Below, in pieces: positions 5,605-12,940 of a DNA stretch of 12,940 nucleotides (position 1 is the first letter of the stretch; each line of letters begins with the position of its first letter). The notes below the pieces were generated by a model. That model searched no databases, had not been told where the DNA came from, and worked only from the letters and a program-made list of their open reading frames with translations. Source of the stretch: Colimorpha sp964483145 (GTDB lineage Bacteria > Bacteroidota > Bacteroidia > Bacteroidales > P3); the NCBI GenBank assembly GCA_964483145.1, contig CAZAAK010000067.1, forward strand, positions 1 to 12,940. Reading direction: 5' to 3'. A program made the position numbers and the translations under genes.

Positions 5605-6497
5605 CAATAGATACCCAAATCATGAAGTTGCTTGAGACGGTCAACCACCATGGGACGGTCCTCCTTATAAGTAACACCGAACCATTGGGCAGTGGTCTTT
5701 AGTACCTTCATTGTGGCGTACCCGCTGTTGATGAAGGTATTGACAGCATAAGGAATGTAGTACTCGGACTTCATCTCGGTGCCGTGCTCTCCAAGCCACT
5801 GTACGAAAAGTTTCTCGCTTTGGACAAAATAGTCTGGGGTAAAACCAAAGAGATTCATCGAGACAGTAGTTTCTGGCGCGAGCGAATGGAACGACCCATC
5901 GGTATCCCTATACTGGATAACACCACCGTCACCGCGACCAATGCTAGTGCGCTCGGTCATGCCGGAAAGGTTGCCATTGGCATCGATATTGCACACACCG
6001 CGTGAAACAGTGCCATTCTCGCTGAGGGTATTCTCCAAACGATATCCCACCATACAATAGTGTCCATTGATGCCTTCTATGGTGCGAAGATAGTCTCCGA
6101 TGACCATAAAGGCATCACGACCATAGAAATCATCTGCATTGATGATTGCGAACGGCTCGTGAATAACTTCTTTGGCCATAAGGATAGCATGGTTGGTACC
6201 CCAAGGTTTCTCTCGCCCTTTTGGGACATTAAAGCCTTCAGGCAGTTTGTCAAGTTCTTGATAGACATACTCCACCTGGATACGGTTACCGAAATGCCCA
6301 GCATTGATTTTTTGCTGAAAGGCCTCCGCAAAATCGTGACGAATGACAAAAACTACCTTACCGAAACCTGCACAGATGGCATCGTTGATAGAGTAATCCA
6401 TGATAATCTCACCATTAGGCCCCACGCCGTCCATCTGTTTAAGCCCACCATAACGGCTACCCATGCCGGCAGCCAAAACTAATAATGTTGGTTTCAT
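5604..6497 (-). CDS. Sugar-phosphate nucleotidyltransferase-like protein
   Basis: This 297-residue protein has the Rossmann-like fold signature of NTP transferases. LVLAAGMGSRYGGLKQ at residues 6-21 is the nucleotide-binding GxGxR...K loop, GTNHA is at 100-104, and NADDFYG at 120-126 carries metal-binding aspartates. Enzymes of this kind join a nucleoside triphosphate to a sugar phosphate and release pyrophosphate, feeding glycan or cell-wall precursor synthesis. The sugar and the nucleotide cannot be assigned. The long non-catalytic C-terminal part (about 210-297) has no hexapeptide repeats, so it is not a GlmU- or GlgC-like acyltransferase fusion. It starts 42 bases after the tadA stop codon and shares one base with the methyltransferase start, suggesting translational coupling. 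Confidence 0.82.
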   Translation of the reverse strand: MKPTLLVLAAGMGSRYGGLKQMDGVGPNGEIIMDYSINDAICAGFGKVVFVIRHDFAEAFQQKINAGHFGNRIQVEYVYQELDKLPEGFNVPKGREKPWGTNHAILMAKEVIHEPFAIINADDFYGRDAFMVIGDYLRTIEGINGHYCMVGYRLENTLSENGTVSRGVCNIDANGNLSGMTERTSIGRGDGGVIQYRDTDGSFHSLAPETTVSMNLFGFTPDYFVQSEKLFVQWLGEHGTEMKSEYYIPYAVNTFINSGYATMKVLKTTAQWFGVTYKEDRPMVVDRLKQLHDLGIY

Positions 6498-6539
6498 ATA
6501 ATCAATATTTTAATGTTCTAGTTTCCATTTGTTGAGATG

Positions 6540-6989
6540 TCAACTTCGGTGTTGTTGAAAAAAAGATTTGAGAATCGTCTCGCACTCTTCCTTCAAGAGA
6601 CCACTCCTAACGATGGTTTTGGGGTGAAGCATTGCATGGCCAAGGCGTTCGAAACCACGCTTAGGGTCAGAAGCGCCGTAGACAATGCGCCCTATCTGAG
6701 CCCATCCCGCAGCTCCGGCACACATTGCGCAAGGCTCGAGAGTAACATATAAAGTACAGTCTGTTAAATATTTGGCGCCAAGGAAATTAGTAGCTGCAGT
6801 AAAAGCAAGCATTTCGGCATGGGCAGTAACATCATGGAGACGTTCGGTATTGTTGTGAGCGCGTGCAATGATGCGATCACCGCTGACAATGACCGCTCCC
6901 ACGGGAATCTCGCCTTCAGTAAGAGCTGCCTTGGCCTCACCTAGGGCCTGCCGCATATAATATTCCTCAGGGTTGTCGAAAATAGACAT
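6540..6989 (-). CDS. tadA: tRNA-specific adenosine deaminase (A34 to inosine)
   Basis: TadA converts adenosine 34 of tRNA-Arg(ACG) to inosine, needed to read several arginine codons. Using the ATG at 6989 the protein is 149 residues, normal for the family. The zinc and catalytic residues are in place: HAE at 57-59 (His57 ligand, Glu59 proton shuttle) and PCAMC at 86-90 (Cys87 and Cys90 ligands). EGEIPVGAVIV at 25-35 and the tRNA-contact region near NN (46-47) are also typical. A TTG at 7001 would add four residues, but the ATG leaves a clean 17-base gap to the preceding stop codon. It lies fourth in the leftward operon. Confidence 0.94.
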   Translation of the reverse strand: MSIFDNPEEYYMRQALGEAKAALTEGEIPVGAVIVSGDRIIARAHNNTERLHDVTAHAEMLAFTAATNFLGAKYLTDCTLYVTLEPCAMCAGAAGWAQIGRIVYGASDPKRGFERLGHAMLHPKTIVRSGLLKEECETILKSFFQQHRS

Positions 6990-7006
6990 ATCGTCAAACA
7001 AGATTA

Positions 7007-7789
7007 TTACATTTTGTGATAGTCCTCGGTAAAAAGGTCAGGCCGATAAGGCTCAAAACAGTAGTGCCGATAGATGAAAACAATTTGATTTTGTCCACAT
7101 TGGTAGGACTCTATAGAAGGAAGGAGGATTCCACAAAAAGGCGTGAATTCGTGCCAAGCACGCCAATCGACCCGTTGGGCATCCTTGGTCTTTTTAGCAT
7201 CACCAAAAATGTGATCCTGTTCAGTAAGTATAAAGAGGAGCCCAGTTTCCTTCTCAAAAAAATAATAACGGTCGAAAATACCAGGCGAAGAGACAAAAAC
7301 GCGGTCAACACTGTGGCCATCGAACTTATATTGACCGGCGTACCGAACCTCGGCACCTTTGGAGCGCCAGTTGTAGAGGGCTCCACGAATGTCGTGTGAG
7401 AGGGTGTAATTGTAGAAGTTGTCCTGCGTGAGGTCGACCCACGATCGCACAGCCGGCCGAAACATACGGAAAAGTTTCTTGCCATTGGAATAAAATCCCT
7501 CCTGGATTTCGCCCTTCTGCCACATCTCGATGCGGAGCTGGCGCCCCTTCCCATACCAATGGTAGATGGTCATGGTGTCCTGCGGATGTTCGCGGTCGAT
7601 AACATAAGAGACCACACTCAATATGCTATCCTTTAAAATAGGTTCGAAATCAATAAAACTAATATAGTTGTCGATAATACTGGCAGCCTTGGCGGTGTCG
7701 CTAGCAGATTGGACGGATTGGGCATAGGACCGAACCTGAAGCAGAGCCAACATGCAAACGAACAGGGTAGCAGCGCATTTTCTTTTCAT
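7007..7789 (-). CDS. Exported LolA-like outer-membrane lipoprotein-sorting-type protein
   Basis: This is a 260-residue protein when started at ATG 7789; a TTG at 7810 is possible but would place seven extra residues before the signal peptide. MKRKCAATLFVCMLALLQVRSYAQ is a clear Sec signal peptide with likely cleavage after residue 23 or 24 and no lipobox cysteine at the cleavage site, so the product is probably a soluble periplasmic protein. The mature part is rich in beta strands with the pattern of LolA/LolB-like folds: IYHWYGKGRQLRIEMWQKG, an NGKKLFRMFRP stretch, and a YYFFEKETGLLF strand pair. Sorting or binding of a lipid or lipoprotein is a plausible role but is inferred from the fold pattern only. 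It sits 50 bases after the DUF4292 gene, whose family also resembles LolB. Confidence 0.7.
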   Translation of the reverse strand: MKRKCAATLFVCMLALLQVRSYAQSVQSASDTAKAASIIDNYISFIDFEPILKDSILSVVSYVIDREHPQDTMTIYHWYGKGRQLRIEMWQKGEIQEGFYSNGKKLFRMFRPAVRSWVDLTQDNFYNYTLSHDIRGALYNWRSKGAEVRYAGQYKFDGHSVDRVFVSSPGIFDRYYFFEKETGLLFILTEQDHIFGDAKKTKDAQRVDWRAWHEFTPFCGILLPSIESYQCGQNQIVFIYRHYCFEPYRPDLFTEDYHKM

Positions 7790-7839
7790 GAGACAAGGCT
7801 TGGAAATCAAGTAACAATATGCGTGGTGAACTATAGACG

Positions 7840-8382
7840 TTAAAGAGGATTGACCTTATTGGGGACTGCCATTGGAAAGCTGATACTATCAACTTCCTTG
7901 ACGGGGCTAAGGCGGACAGTGGCTTCGAGACCGATACTGGAGATGATGTCCGCCAGTTGGGCCTCGGCATCGTTAGACATGACAAGCCGGTAGAGCTCAT
8001 CAAAGGTGGTGCGGTAGTGAAAACGCCTGTAAAAATCGGTATAAGTTCCACGGAAAGCACGACCCATCACTTTGGCATAGATAACGGCAGAGTCGGGAGT
8101 GAAACAAGCACGGCCCAGTTCAATGACCTTGGAGGCACTGAGCCAGACAATACTGTCGGATTGAATGCGCAACTGACCATTGACGGAGTACCCCTGTACC
8201 AAAGCGGTGAAATTAGCCGTATAGTAGTGGGGGGCACTAGAGGGCACCACGGGCACATCGATGAGTATTGCGGCCGTAGTATCGGGCTTGCTGTGGCGGG
8301 TGGCATCTCTATGGCTACGGCATCCCGTGGCCAAGAGCAGAATAACAGCGACAAAAGGGAGGACATAACGTACTATTCGCAT
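7840..8382 (-). CDS. DUF4292-type lipoprotein, short form
   Basis: This 180-residue lipoprotein starts at ATG 8382, overlapping the end of the TPR gene by 10 bases. The signal peptide ends in lipobox LATGC with the acylated cysteine at residue 21, so it is anchored in a membrane, probably the outer one. The body matches the DUF4292 family of Bacteroidota, LolB-like beta-sheet proteins of unknown function: a YYTANFTALVQGYSVNGQLRI strand region, a DSIVWLSASKVIELGRACFTPD segment, and a final SISFPMAVPNKV resembling the usual C-terminus. Family members I recall are around 250-280 residues, so the middle of the sheet appears missing here. The TPR-then-DUF4292 order recurs in this phylum. Membership is likely; function is unknown. 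Confidence 0.75.
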   Translation of the reverse strand: MRIVRYVLPFVAVILLLATGCRSHRDATRHSKPDTTAAILIDVPVVPSSAPHYYTANFTALVQGYSVNGQLRIQSDSIVWLSASKVIELGRACFTPDSAVIYAKVMGRAFRGTYTDFYRRFHYRTTFDELYRLVMSNDAEAQLADIISSIGLEATVRLSPVKEVDSISFPMAVPNKVNPL

Positions 8383-9707
8383 AACTGATGGAGGATTTGT
8401 CGGAGATCTTTCACCCGATTGTCGTTGGGGGCTACCATAAGACAACGGTCGAAATACTGTTTGGCTTTCTGGCAGTCGCCTAATTGGAGATAGCCTTGAG
8501 TGAGGATAATGTATGGAAAAAGATGAAGAGGGAACAATTCTGCGGCTTGACTAGCATGCCCGAGCAATGCGGCACTAGTATCGTCTACCATGCTTTCGCA
8601 AATCAAAAGAGCCTCCCAAACATCGTATTGGCTCTTGTCGGATTCGAGTTTCTTGACAAATTGGACGGTAGCTTCGGAATAACGCTTCTGAGCTGCCAAA
8701 ATTTGACCGTAAAGGAACGCATGCCTACTTTCGCCCGAGCACTGACTAGCCACAGTATCGGCTAGGCGAAAACAGGGCTCGCTATAGGCGGTAAAAAACT
8801 TTTCGTTACGCAGAAGTTCGGTAATGTAGGTGAGCCGATCGGAGCAACTTACATCGGAGTTGAGAACACCAAGGCGGAGATGGGTGTAGGTTTGGGGAAG
8901 ATTGCCCATAGCCAGGTAGCAGGCGGCCAAGGAAATATGAATATCCTCATTGTTTGGATCGTTACGGAGGACGCTGTTGTAATATTGGAGGGCCTTTGTA
9001 TAATTTTTCTCAGCCACATATGACTCGGCAAGGATGGCGTTGTAGCGGCTTTCGGTCGGCATGGCTTCGGCAAGCTTTTCCAATTCCTTGCGCGCCTTCT
9101 CGGGTTTTTGGATAGCAAGCCAAAGTTTCTGCTTCTGAAGGGAGACAGACTCGGTGATGCCAAAACGCTTTTCCACACGGTCAAGCACTTCAATGCTGGC
9201 TGTGACATTACCAAAGAGGAGATAAGCATTGGAGAGACTGTAATAGAAGTCGGGTCGGTCTGGGTTGCGCCGGACGATGTCCTCCCATGTGGTCACAAGG
9301 TTTTCGGCATCTCGCTGTTGCTCGTATATTTGTGCAAGTTGAAGTTCGTACCAAAGGTTGTTGCATTGTGAACGGAAAGCCTGACTCGAGTGATAAAGCG
9401 CACTGTCGAGCCGACCTGCAGAAAGGTATATCCTGCCCAGTTCGTAATGTGCCGGAGCATACGTAGGGTTGTCCTTCAGAAGTTTGAGAAAACCCTCCGC
9501 AGCTTCTTGCTGTTTGCCAACAAGCAACAAAGCAGTGGCATCGATTTGTTGGGCCTCTATTTTAAGTTGGGCTTCAGTTACTTCCAATGAAGGCTTGCGA
9601 TGATGCGAAGAATTTTGGGCAACCGCAACCTGTTTGTGACTAGCACAAGAGGCCAACAAAAAAGCTAAGGCAAATAAAAATGTATACAAATTATTTTTTC
9701 CCAACAT
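8373..9707 (-). CDS. TPR-repeat lipoprotein
   Basis: The product is 444 residues long. It begins with a lipoprotein signal peptide whose lipobox LLASC places the acylated cysteine at residue 21. The rest is an array of tetratricopeptide helices, recognisable by repeats such as APAHYELGRIYLSAGRLDSALYHSSQAF, PDFYYSLSNAYLLFGN, YNAILAESYVAEKNYTKALQYYN, HISLAACYLAMGN and YIILTQGYLQLGDCQKAKQYFDRCL, from about residue 50 to the end. Such arrays bind partner proteins, so it is probably a periplasm-facing scaffold. The ATG at 9707 follows the intergenic region, making this the first gene of the leftward operon. Its last codons overlap the DUF4292 start by 10 bases, which suggests the two are made together. 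No convincing promoter was seen upstream. Confidence 0.87.
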   Translation of the reverse strand: MLGKNNLYTFLFALAFLLASCASHKQVAVAQNSSHHRKPSLEVTEAQLKIEAQQIDATALLLVGKQQEAAEGFLKLLKDNPTYAPAHYELGRIYLSAGRLDSALYHSSQAFRSQCNNLWYELQLAQIYEQQRDAENLVTTWEDIVRRNPDRPDFYYSLSNAYLLFGNVTASIEVLDRVEKRFGITESVSLQKQKLWLAIQKPEKARKELEKLAEAMPTESRYNAILAESYVAEKNYTKALQYYNSVLRNDPNNEDIHISLAACYLAMGNLPQTYTHLRLGVLNSDVSCSDRLTYITELLRNEKFFTAYSEPCFRLADTVASQCSGESRHAFLYGQILAAQKRYSEATVQFVKKLESDKSQYDVWEALLICESMVDDTSAALLGHASQAAELFPLHLFPYIILTQGYLQLGDCQKAKQYFDRCLMVAPNDNRVKDLRQILHQLCE

Positions 9708-10222
9708 GCGTCTGCAATTACTGCTAAGAACTGAAACTGTTTTTTGGAGTTTTTATTGTATAGGCTAGCAATTTATTTAGCTCGGCAGCAAGCTAAGTCT
9801 TCCGCAGACATAGAAATATGTTATACTCCATTGACCACGTCTTACGTAGTTTTGGCGTAATTCAAGCGAAATAACCGTTTCTGCCCATTACTCCGCAGCC
9901 CCCCAAAAAAGCCGAGTTACGGATGTTGACTATGTATTTGAAACGAACAACAGTCCGTATTGTGCGTGCTAGCTCTCAGACTTTCCGACCAAATCCAATG
10001 CCAGCTCGCATGGAACTTTTGTTTGCTACCCGAGCCCAAAAACAAAGGTCAAAAAAAATCCCAAAAACAAAAAAAGTTTCTCCATGTCAAAAAAAAAACA
10101 TACATTTGCAGTGTTTTAATGAATGTGGACGAACCCTCATGGCAATGACGCAAGGATTTGTAAATGAGAGTTTTGAAATATATAGACTTGAAATTTATTA
10201 TTCATCAAAATTACAAACAACA
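9708..10222. other. Divergent intergenic region, 515 bases
   Basis: This stretch separates the leftward operon from the rightward secreted-protein gene. It contains a hairpin TTAGCT/AGCTAA (9777-9782 with 9791-9796, 8-base loop), a very A-rich tract at about 10036-10100, and the promoter for the rightward gene. For the leftward TPR gene only a poor TAAATTG (complement of 9769-9775) is visible, without a -33 partner. The frame of the rightward gene stays open back to 9923, but that extension shows no protein-like features. Confidence 0.6.
10077..10108 (+). promoter_or_regulatory. Promoter of the T9SS-secreted protein gene
   Basis: TTTC at 10077-10080 (one mismatch to TTTG), a 20-base spacer and TACATTTG at 10101-10108 fit the Bacteroidota consensus, with an exact TAnnTTTG -7 box. 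The spacer is nearly all A, which may add curvature. Transcription would start near 10115, leaving a leader of roughly 108 bases before the ATG at 10223. That also rules out the upstream coding extension. Confidence 0.72.
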
Positions 10223-12793
10223 ATGAAAAAAACATTAATGATTCTAACCTTCGCCCTGTGCGCGACGTTTGTTTTCGCTCAGACGGCCACACCTCGCATG
10301 AAGGAGTACAAAGCTCCTGCCAAGGTGGCTCAAGTCCAGAACGACTACAGCAGTTCCCTCTTCACCAAAGATGCCACTCCGTTCGTCACCGTTGATTTCT
10401 CCGTTGCCAACTCTGGCTATTCTACTGGTGTCATCAGTGGCGGCATAGAAGGTCACGCTGAAAACTACGACTTTGCCACTTGGCATCGTTGGGCAAATGC
10501 CGAAACCTCCACTTTAACATCGGCTGCTAATATTTATCCGGCCTTGGTCCAGAGCTATTTTGGCGGTAATGATGTCTTTTTGGAATACATGCTGTACTAC
10601 TTGGACACTGCCACCTCTTCCGCTGAGAACGGTTGGATGATGATGTCCTTGTACGACCAGCGCACCCCCTATTCCGGCAACTTTAACGCCTATATCCGCA
10701 TCGACAGTATCGATGCCTCTACGGCTAGTGTGGTTGACGTTAAATTCTTCCAATACTATCGTAAATACTACGATCACTGCTACCTCGACTATTCCATCGA
10801 CAATGGTTCCACTTGGGTTGAAACGGAAATCAATACCACCGGTGTCGATGTGGACGTCAATGGTTCCTTGTGGGGCATGTACTCCTATAACCTCCCCGTT
10901 GCTGCTGCCGGCAATACCATCTCCATCCGTCTCCGCTACAAATCCCTCGACCGCAACAGCAATACCTACGGCTACTATTGGATTGTTGATGATATCAGCG
11001 TCCTCGCTGGCGAGCCCAACCGCCTGAAGAAATACGACCAGGAATATGTTGAGGGCAACTACGGCATGATTCCCCAGAACATGACCATCAATCCCGCTTG
11101 GTATGCCCAGGTCAATAACACCGGTGCCATCGCCCAGGCCAACACCTCCGCCAACCTCTACCACCTCGATGCCGACCTCTCCAACCAAACTCTTGTCCAG
11201 TCCTACAACAACGGTACCCTCCCCGTGAGCACCATCAGCGGTGTCTACGTGGACCGCGCCGGTTGGTTGCTCCCCGATTCGATGAGCTATCGTGGCTGGT
11301 ATGGCTACATCAACCACACTGCCCACGGCACTGGTTCTGCTCTGCCCACCGCTACTGCCGGTGACAACTACATGTATGTCCAGTTGAGCAACGACAATGT
11401 CTCCCTCACTTTCGACACCATGTACTACCAGGTTACGACCGCCAACGAAAACAACGAGTACCGTTGGGCTCATGACAATGGCATTCTTACCTATAGCCCC
11501 TACAACTACTATCTGTTTGGCTATGTCTACAGCGGCAACAACTGGTATGTTACTGATGATGCAGATGCGGTCCATTTCTATCAGGCTGGTTACATGGTCA
11601 CTTCCCGTTACACCACCGATCAGGTTGTGCCCGAGGATTGGGTTATCCATGGCGTAGAGTTGGTCGCTTCCCCCGCTGACGGCTTCCACAGTACTGGTGC
11701 CAAAATTTCCGCAACTCTTCTTACGGACGAGTATGACGGCGGTTCCGTCAGCTTCAACACCGTTACCACTGGTGCTAACGTAAAGACCATCACCGACAGC
11801 GATGTCAACGACAGCACCGTTATCGGTCGTCTGAGCAACGGTTACCTTGAGAACGGTAACTACAACACCGTCTACATCCCCTTCCCCGAGCAACCCGCTT
11901 TGACTGCCAACACCAGCTTCCGCGTTGGTTATACCCTTGAGGAAGAAGGCTACTTTGCACTTGCTCACGAGGCTATGGGTAGCTACCGCATGGCTTCCCC
12001 CACCCGCGATGGTTACGACACAATCATCTATTTCCGCAACAACGATGCTACTGCCAAGTGGGCCAATTACTACACTCCCAACCAGTATCAGAACTATGTT
12101 CTCGACCCCAGCTACGGTGGAGAAGGCTCCGGAAGCACTTTCTCTAGTTGGCATGTCGACTACAATCCTATGATTCGTCTTGTTGTCGGCCCCGCCCGTG
12201 AGGTCTCCCGCAACAACATTGAGGTTTCCTGCACTAACGAAGAGTTCGGTAGTGCTTACTATGGTGGCGAGCCCGCTTGCGGCACCACCATCACTCCTGC
12301 TCAAGGTTCCTCTGCCACCATCATTGCTGAGTCCGCCACCGGTTGTGTTGTTGAACAGATTCTTGTTGACGGCACCGCTGTTGAGCCCTACAATGAGGAC
12401 ACCGAGGAAGGTGACCCCAACTTCATCCTCTCCTATGATGCCGACCTTGATGTGTATGTTGCACAATACACCTTTGAGAACATCAATGCCGACCACACCA
12501 TCTCCTTCGTCTTTGCACAGGGTGGTCAGGAAAGCATTGACCCCGTTGCTGCCAATGTTCGCATGAACCTCCAGCCCAACCCCGCCACCTCTCAGGTCAA
12601 CCTGAACATCGAAGGTGTTGAGGGCGCTGTCAACTGCATGCTCATCGACATGAGCGGTCGCGTTGTCTACAACCAGAATTTCAACGCCGCTACTGCCCAG
12701 ACCATCAACGTCAGTAGCCTTGCCAAGGGTGCCTACTTTGTACGCATCACCAACGACAAGTTCAGCAAGGTTGAAAAACTGATTGTCCGCTAA
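10223..12793 (+). CDS. Large secreted protein with type IX secretion C-terminal domain
   Basis: This is an 856-residue extracellular or surface protein. MKKTLMILTFALCATFVFAQ is a signal peptide cleaved near residue 18-20; the ATG at 10223 was chosen because it starts this peptide and lies behind the promoter. Residues ~55-263 look like a MAM/jelly-roll adhesion-type domain (LDYSIDNGSTWVE at 188-200, YYWIVDDISV at 251-260). Residues ~265-680 are an unrecognised body rich in Tyr, Asn, Thr and Gly. Next comes a short domain common in Bacteroidota secreted proteins (ITPAQGSS, VEQILVDGTAV, YTFENINADHTISFVF). The last ~75 residues are a T9SS type A sorting domain: LQPNPATSQVNLNI, KGAYFVRI and final KVEKLIVR. 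It would cross the outer membrane by T9SS and be released or attached with signal removal. No catalytic motif was found. Codon choice is strongly biased, as in the ribosomal genes, suggesting high expression. Adhesion or glycan binding is a guess. Confidence 0.85.
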   Translation: MKKTLMILTFALCATFVFAQTATPRMKEYKAPAKVAQVQNDYSSSLFTKDATPFVTVDFSVANSGYSTGVISGGIEGHAENYDFATWHRWANAETSTLTSAANIYPALVQSYFGGNDVFLEYMLYYLDTATSSAENGWMMMSLYDQRTPYSGNFNAYIRIDSIDASTASVVDVKFFQYYRKYYDHCYLDYSIDNGSTWVETEINTTGVDVDVNGSLWGMYSYNLPVAAAGNTISIRLRYKSLDRNSNTYGYYWIVDDISVLAGEPNRLKKYDQEYVEGNYGMIPQNMTINPAWYAQVNNTGAIAQANTSANLYHLDADLSNQTLVQSYNNGTLPVSTISGVYVDRAGWLLPDSMSYRGWYGYINHTAHGTGSALPTATAGDNYMYVQLSNDNVSLTFDTMYYQVTTANENNEYRWAHDNGILTYSPYNYYLFGYVYSGNNWYVTDDADAVHFYQAGYMVTSRYTTDQVVPEDWVIHGVELVASPADGFHSTGAKISATLLTDEYDGGSVSFNTVTTGANVKTITDSDVNDSTVIGRLSNGYLENGNYNTVYIPFPEQPALTANTSFRVGYTLEEEGYFALAHEAMGSYRMASPTRDGYDTIIYFRNNDATAKWANYYTPNQYQNYVLDPSYGGEGSGSTFSSWHVDYNPMIRLVVGPAREVSRNNIEVSCTNEEFGSAYYGGEPACGTTITPAQGSSATIIAESATGCVVEQILVDGTAVEPYNEDTEEGDPNFILSYDADLDVYVAQYTFENINADHTISFVFAQGGQESIDPVAANVRMNLQPNPATSQVNLNIEGVEGAVNCMLIDMSGRVVYNQNFNAATAQTINVSSLAKGAYFVRITNDKFSKVEKLIVR

Positions 12794-12807
12794 GTTTCGA
12801 CTTGCAG

Positions 12808-12853
12808 ATAGCATAAAAAAAGGTGTCCATGCGGACGCCTTTTTTTATGCTAT
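12808..12853. terminator. Two-way intrinsic terminator with 21-bp stem
   Basis: Positions 12808-12828 pair with 12833-12853 through 21 bp including one T-G wobble, around the loop ATGC. The stem contains seven A's on the left and seven T's on the right (12840-12846), so a core hairpin (AGGTGTCC/GGACGCCT) followed by a T tract exists on both strands. It lies 14 bases after the secreted-protein stop codon and would also stop transcripts arriving from the right. Confidence 0.92.
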
Positions 12854-12940
12854 AACAACAAAACACTCTCTAGTACTGTTTCTATAATATTGCTGTCCGG
12901 TAAAACTCAAAAGAGCATAAATACCCAGCCCGAAGCCTAG
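12854..12940. other. Window end, no feature seen
   Basis: The last 87 bases are non-coding as far as can be seen. They contain no convincing promoter, hairpin or start of a gene. Confidence 0.5.

Noticed and set aside
5605..5607. TTG start for the methyltransferase
   Set aside because: The adjacent ATG at 5604-5602 gives the common TGATG stop/start overlap and loses only one residue.
6990..7001. TTG start for tadA
   Set aside because: It adds four residues not typical of the family; the ATG at 6989 gives a normal length and a clean gap to the upstream gene.
7790..7810. TTG start at 7810 for the LolA-like protein
   Set aside because: The ATG at 7789 begins a textbook signal peptide (MKRK followed by a hydrophobic stretch); the extra residues add nothing recognisable.
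8383..8445. Earlier start for the DUF4292 lipoprotein, 21 codons upstream
   Set aside because: It would place charged residues ahead of the lipoprotein signal peptide and overlap the TPR gene by over 70 bases; the ATG at 8382 starts the signal peptide directly.
9769..9796. Promoter or terminator of the TPR operon at the TTAGCT/AGCTAA hairpin
   Set aside because: The hairpin has no T tract on either strand, and the nearby TAAATTG is a poor -7 box without a partner. Recorded only as part of the intergenic region.
9923..10222. N-terminal extension of the secreted protein by 100 codons
   Set aside because: The extension would put a signal peptide in the middle of the protein, covers the promoter box at 10101-10108, and has no protein-like composition. 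The ATG at 10223 starts a standard signal peptide.

Overview
The window looks like a chromosomal segment of a Bacteroidales-type member of the Bacteroidota. Three lines of evidence agree. Promoters fit the Bacteroidota form TTTG-N19/20-TAnnTTTG. Start codons are preceded by A-rich stretches rather than Shine-Dalgarno sequences. The gene content is typical of the phylum: a PG1098-like THUMP-like-domain methyltransferase, a DUF4292 lipoprotein next to a TPR lipoprotein, and a large secreted protein with a type IX secretion (T9SS) type A sorting domain.

Layout. (1) 53-889 (+): an HD-domain metal phosphohydrolase with archaeal-like motifs, followed by a 451-base non-coding stretch. That stretch holds an 11-G tract, an inverted repeat, two overlapping Bacteroidota promoters and a structured leader. 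(2) 1341-4297 (+): the ribosomal cluster rplM (L13) - rpsI (S9) - rpsB (S2) - tsf (EF-Ts). The notable point is that rpsB and tsf are not separate genes here. One uninterrupted 597-codon frame reads from S2 through a charged linker into a full-length EF-Ts. A 312-base spacer with several short hairpins precedes it, and a strong terminator at 4318-4356 follows. (3) 4378-9707 (-): six close-packed genes read leftwards and probably co-transcribed. In transcription order these are a TPR lipoprotein, a short DUF4292 lipoprotein, an exported LolA-like protein, tadA, a sugar-nucleotidyltransferase-like protein and the PG1098-like methyltransferase. Two junctions overlap (10 bases and 1 base). (4) 9708-10222: a 515-base divergent intergenic region. 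(5) 10223-12793 (+): an 856-residue secreted protein with signal peptide, jelly-roll-like region, Tyr/Asn-rich body, a small repeat domain and a C-terminal T9SS signal. It has its own promoter and a 21-bp two-way terminator.

How the genes fit together. Regions 2 and part of 3 serve translation: ribosomal proteins, EF-Tu recycling and tRNA wobble editing. The first half of operon 3 makes three exported proteins of probable outer-membrane or periplasmic function. Region 5 is a T9SS client made from what look like strong expression signals. The best candidate for something new is the S2-EF-Ts fusion, which would place the EF-Tu nucleotide exchange factor on the small ribosomal subunit. No mobile element, CRISPR array, tRNA or rRNA gene was seen.
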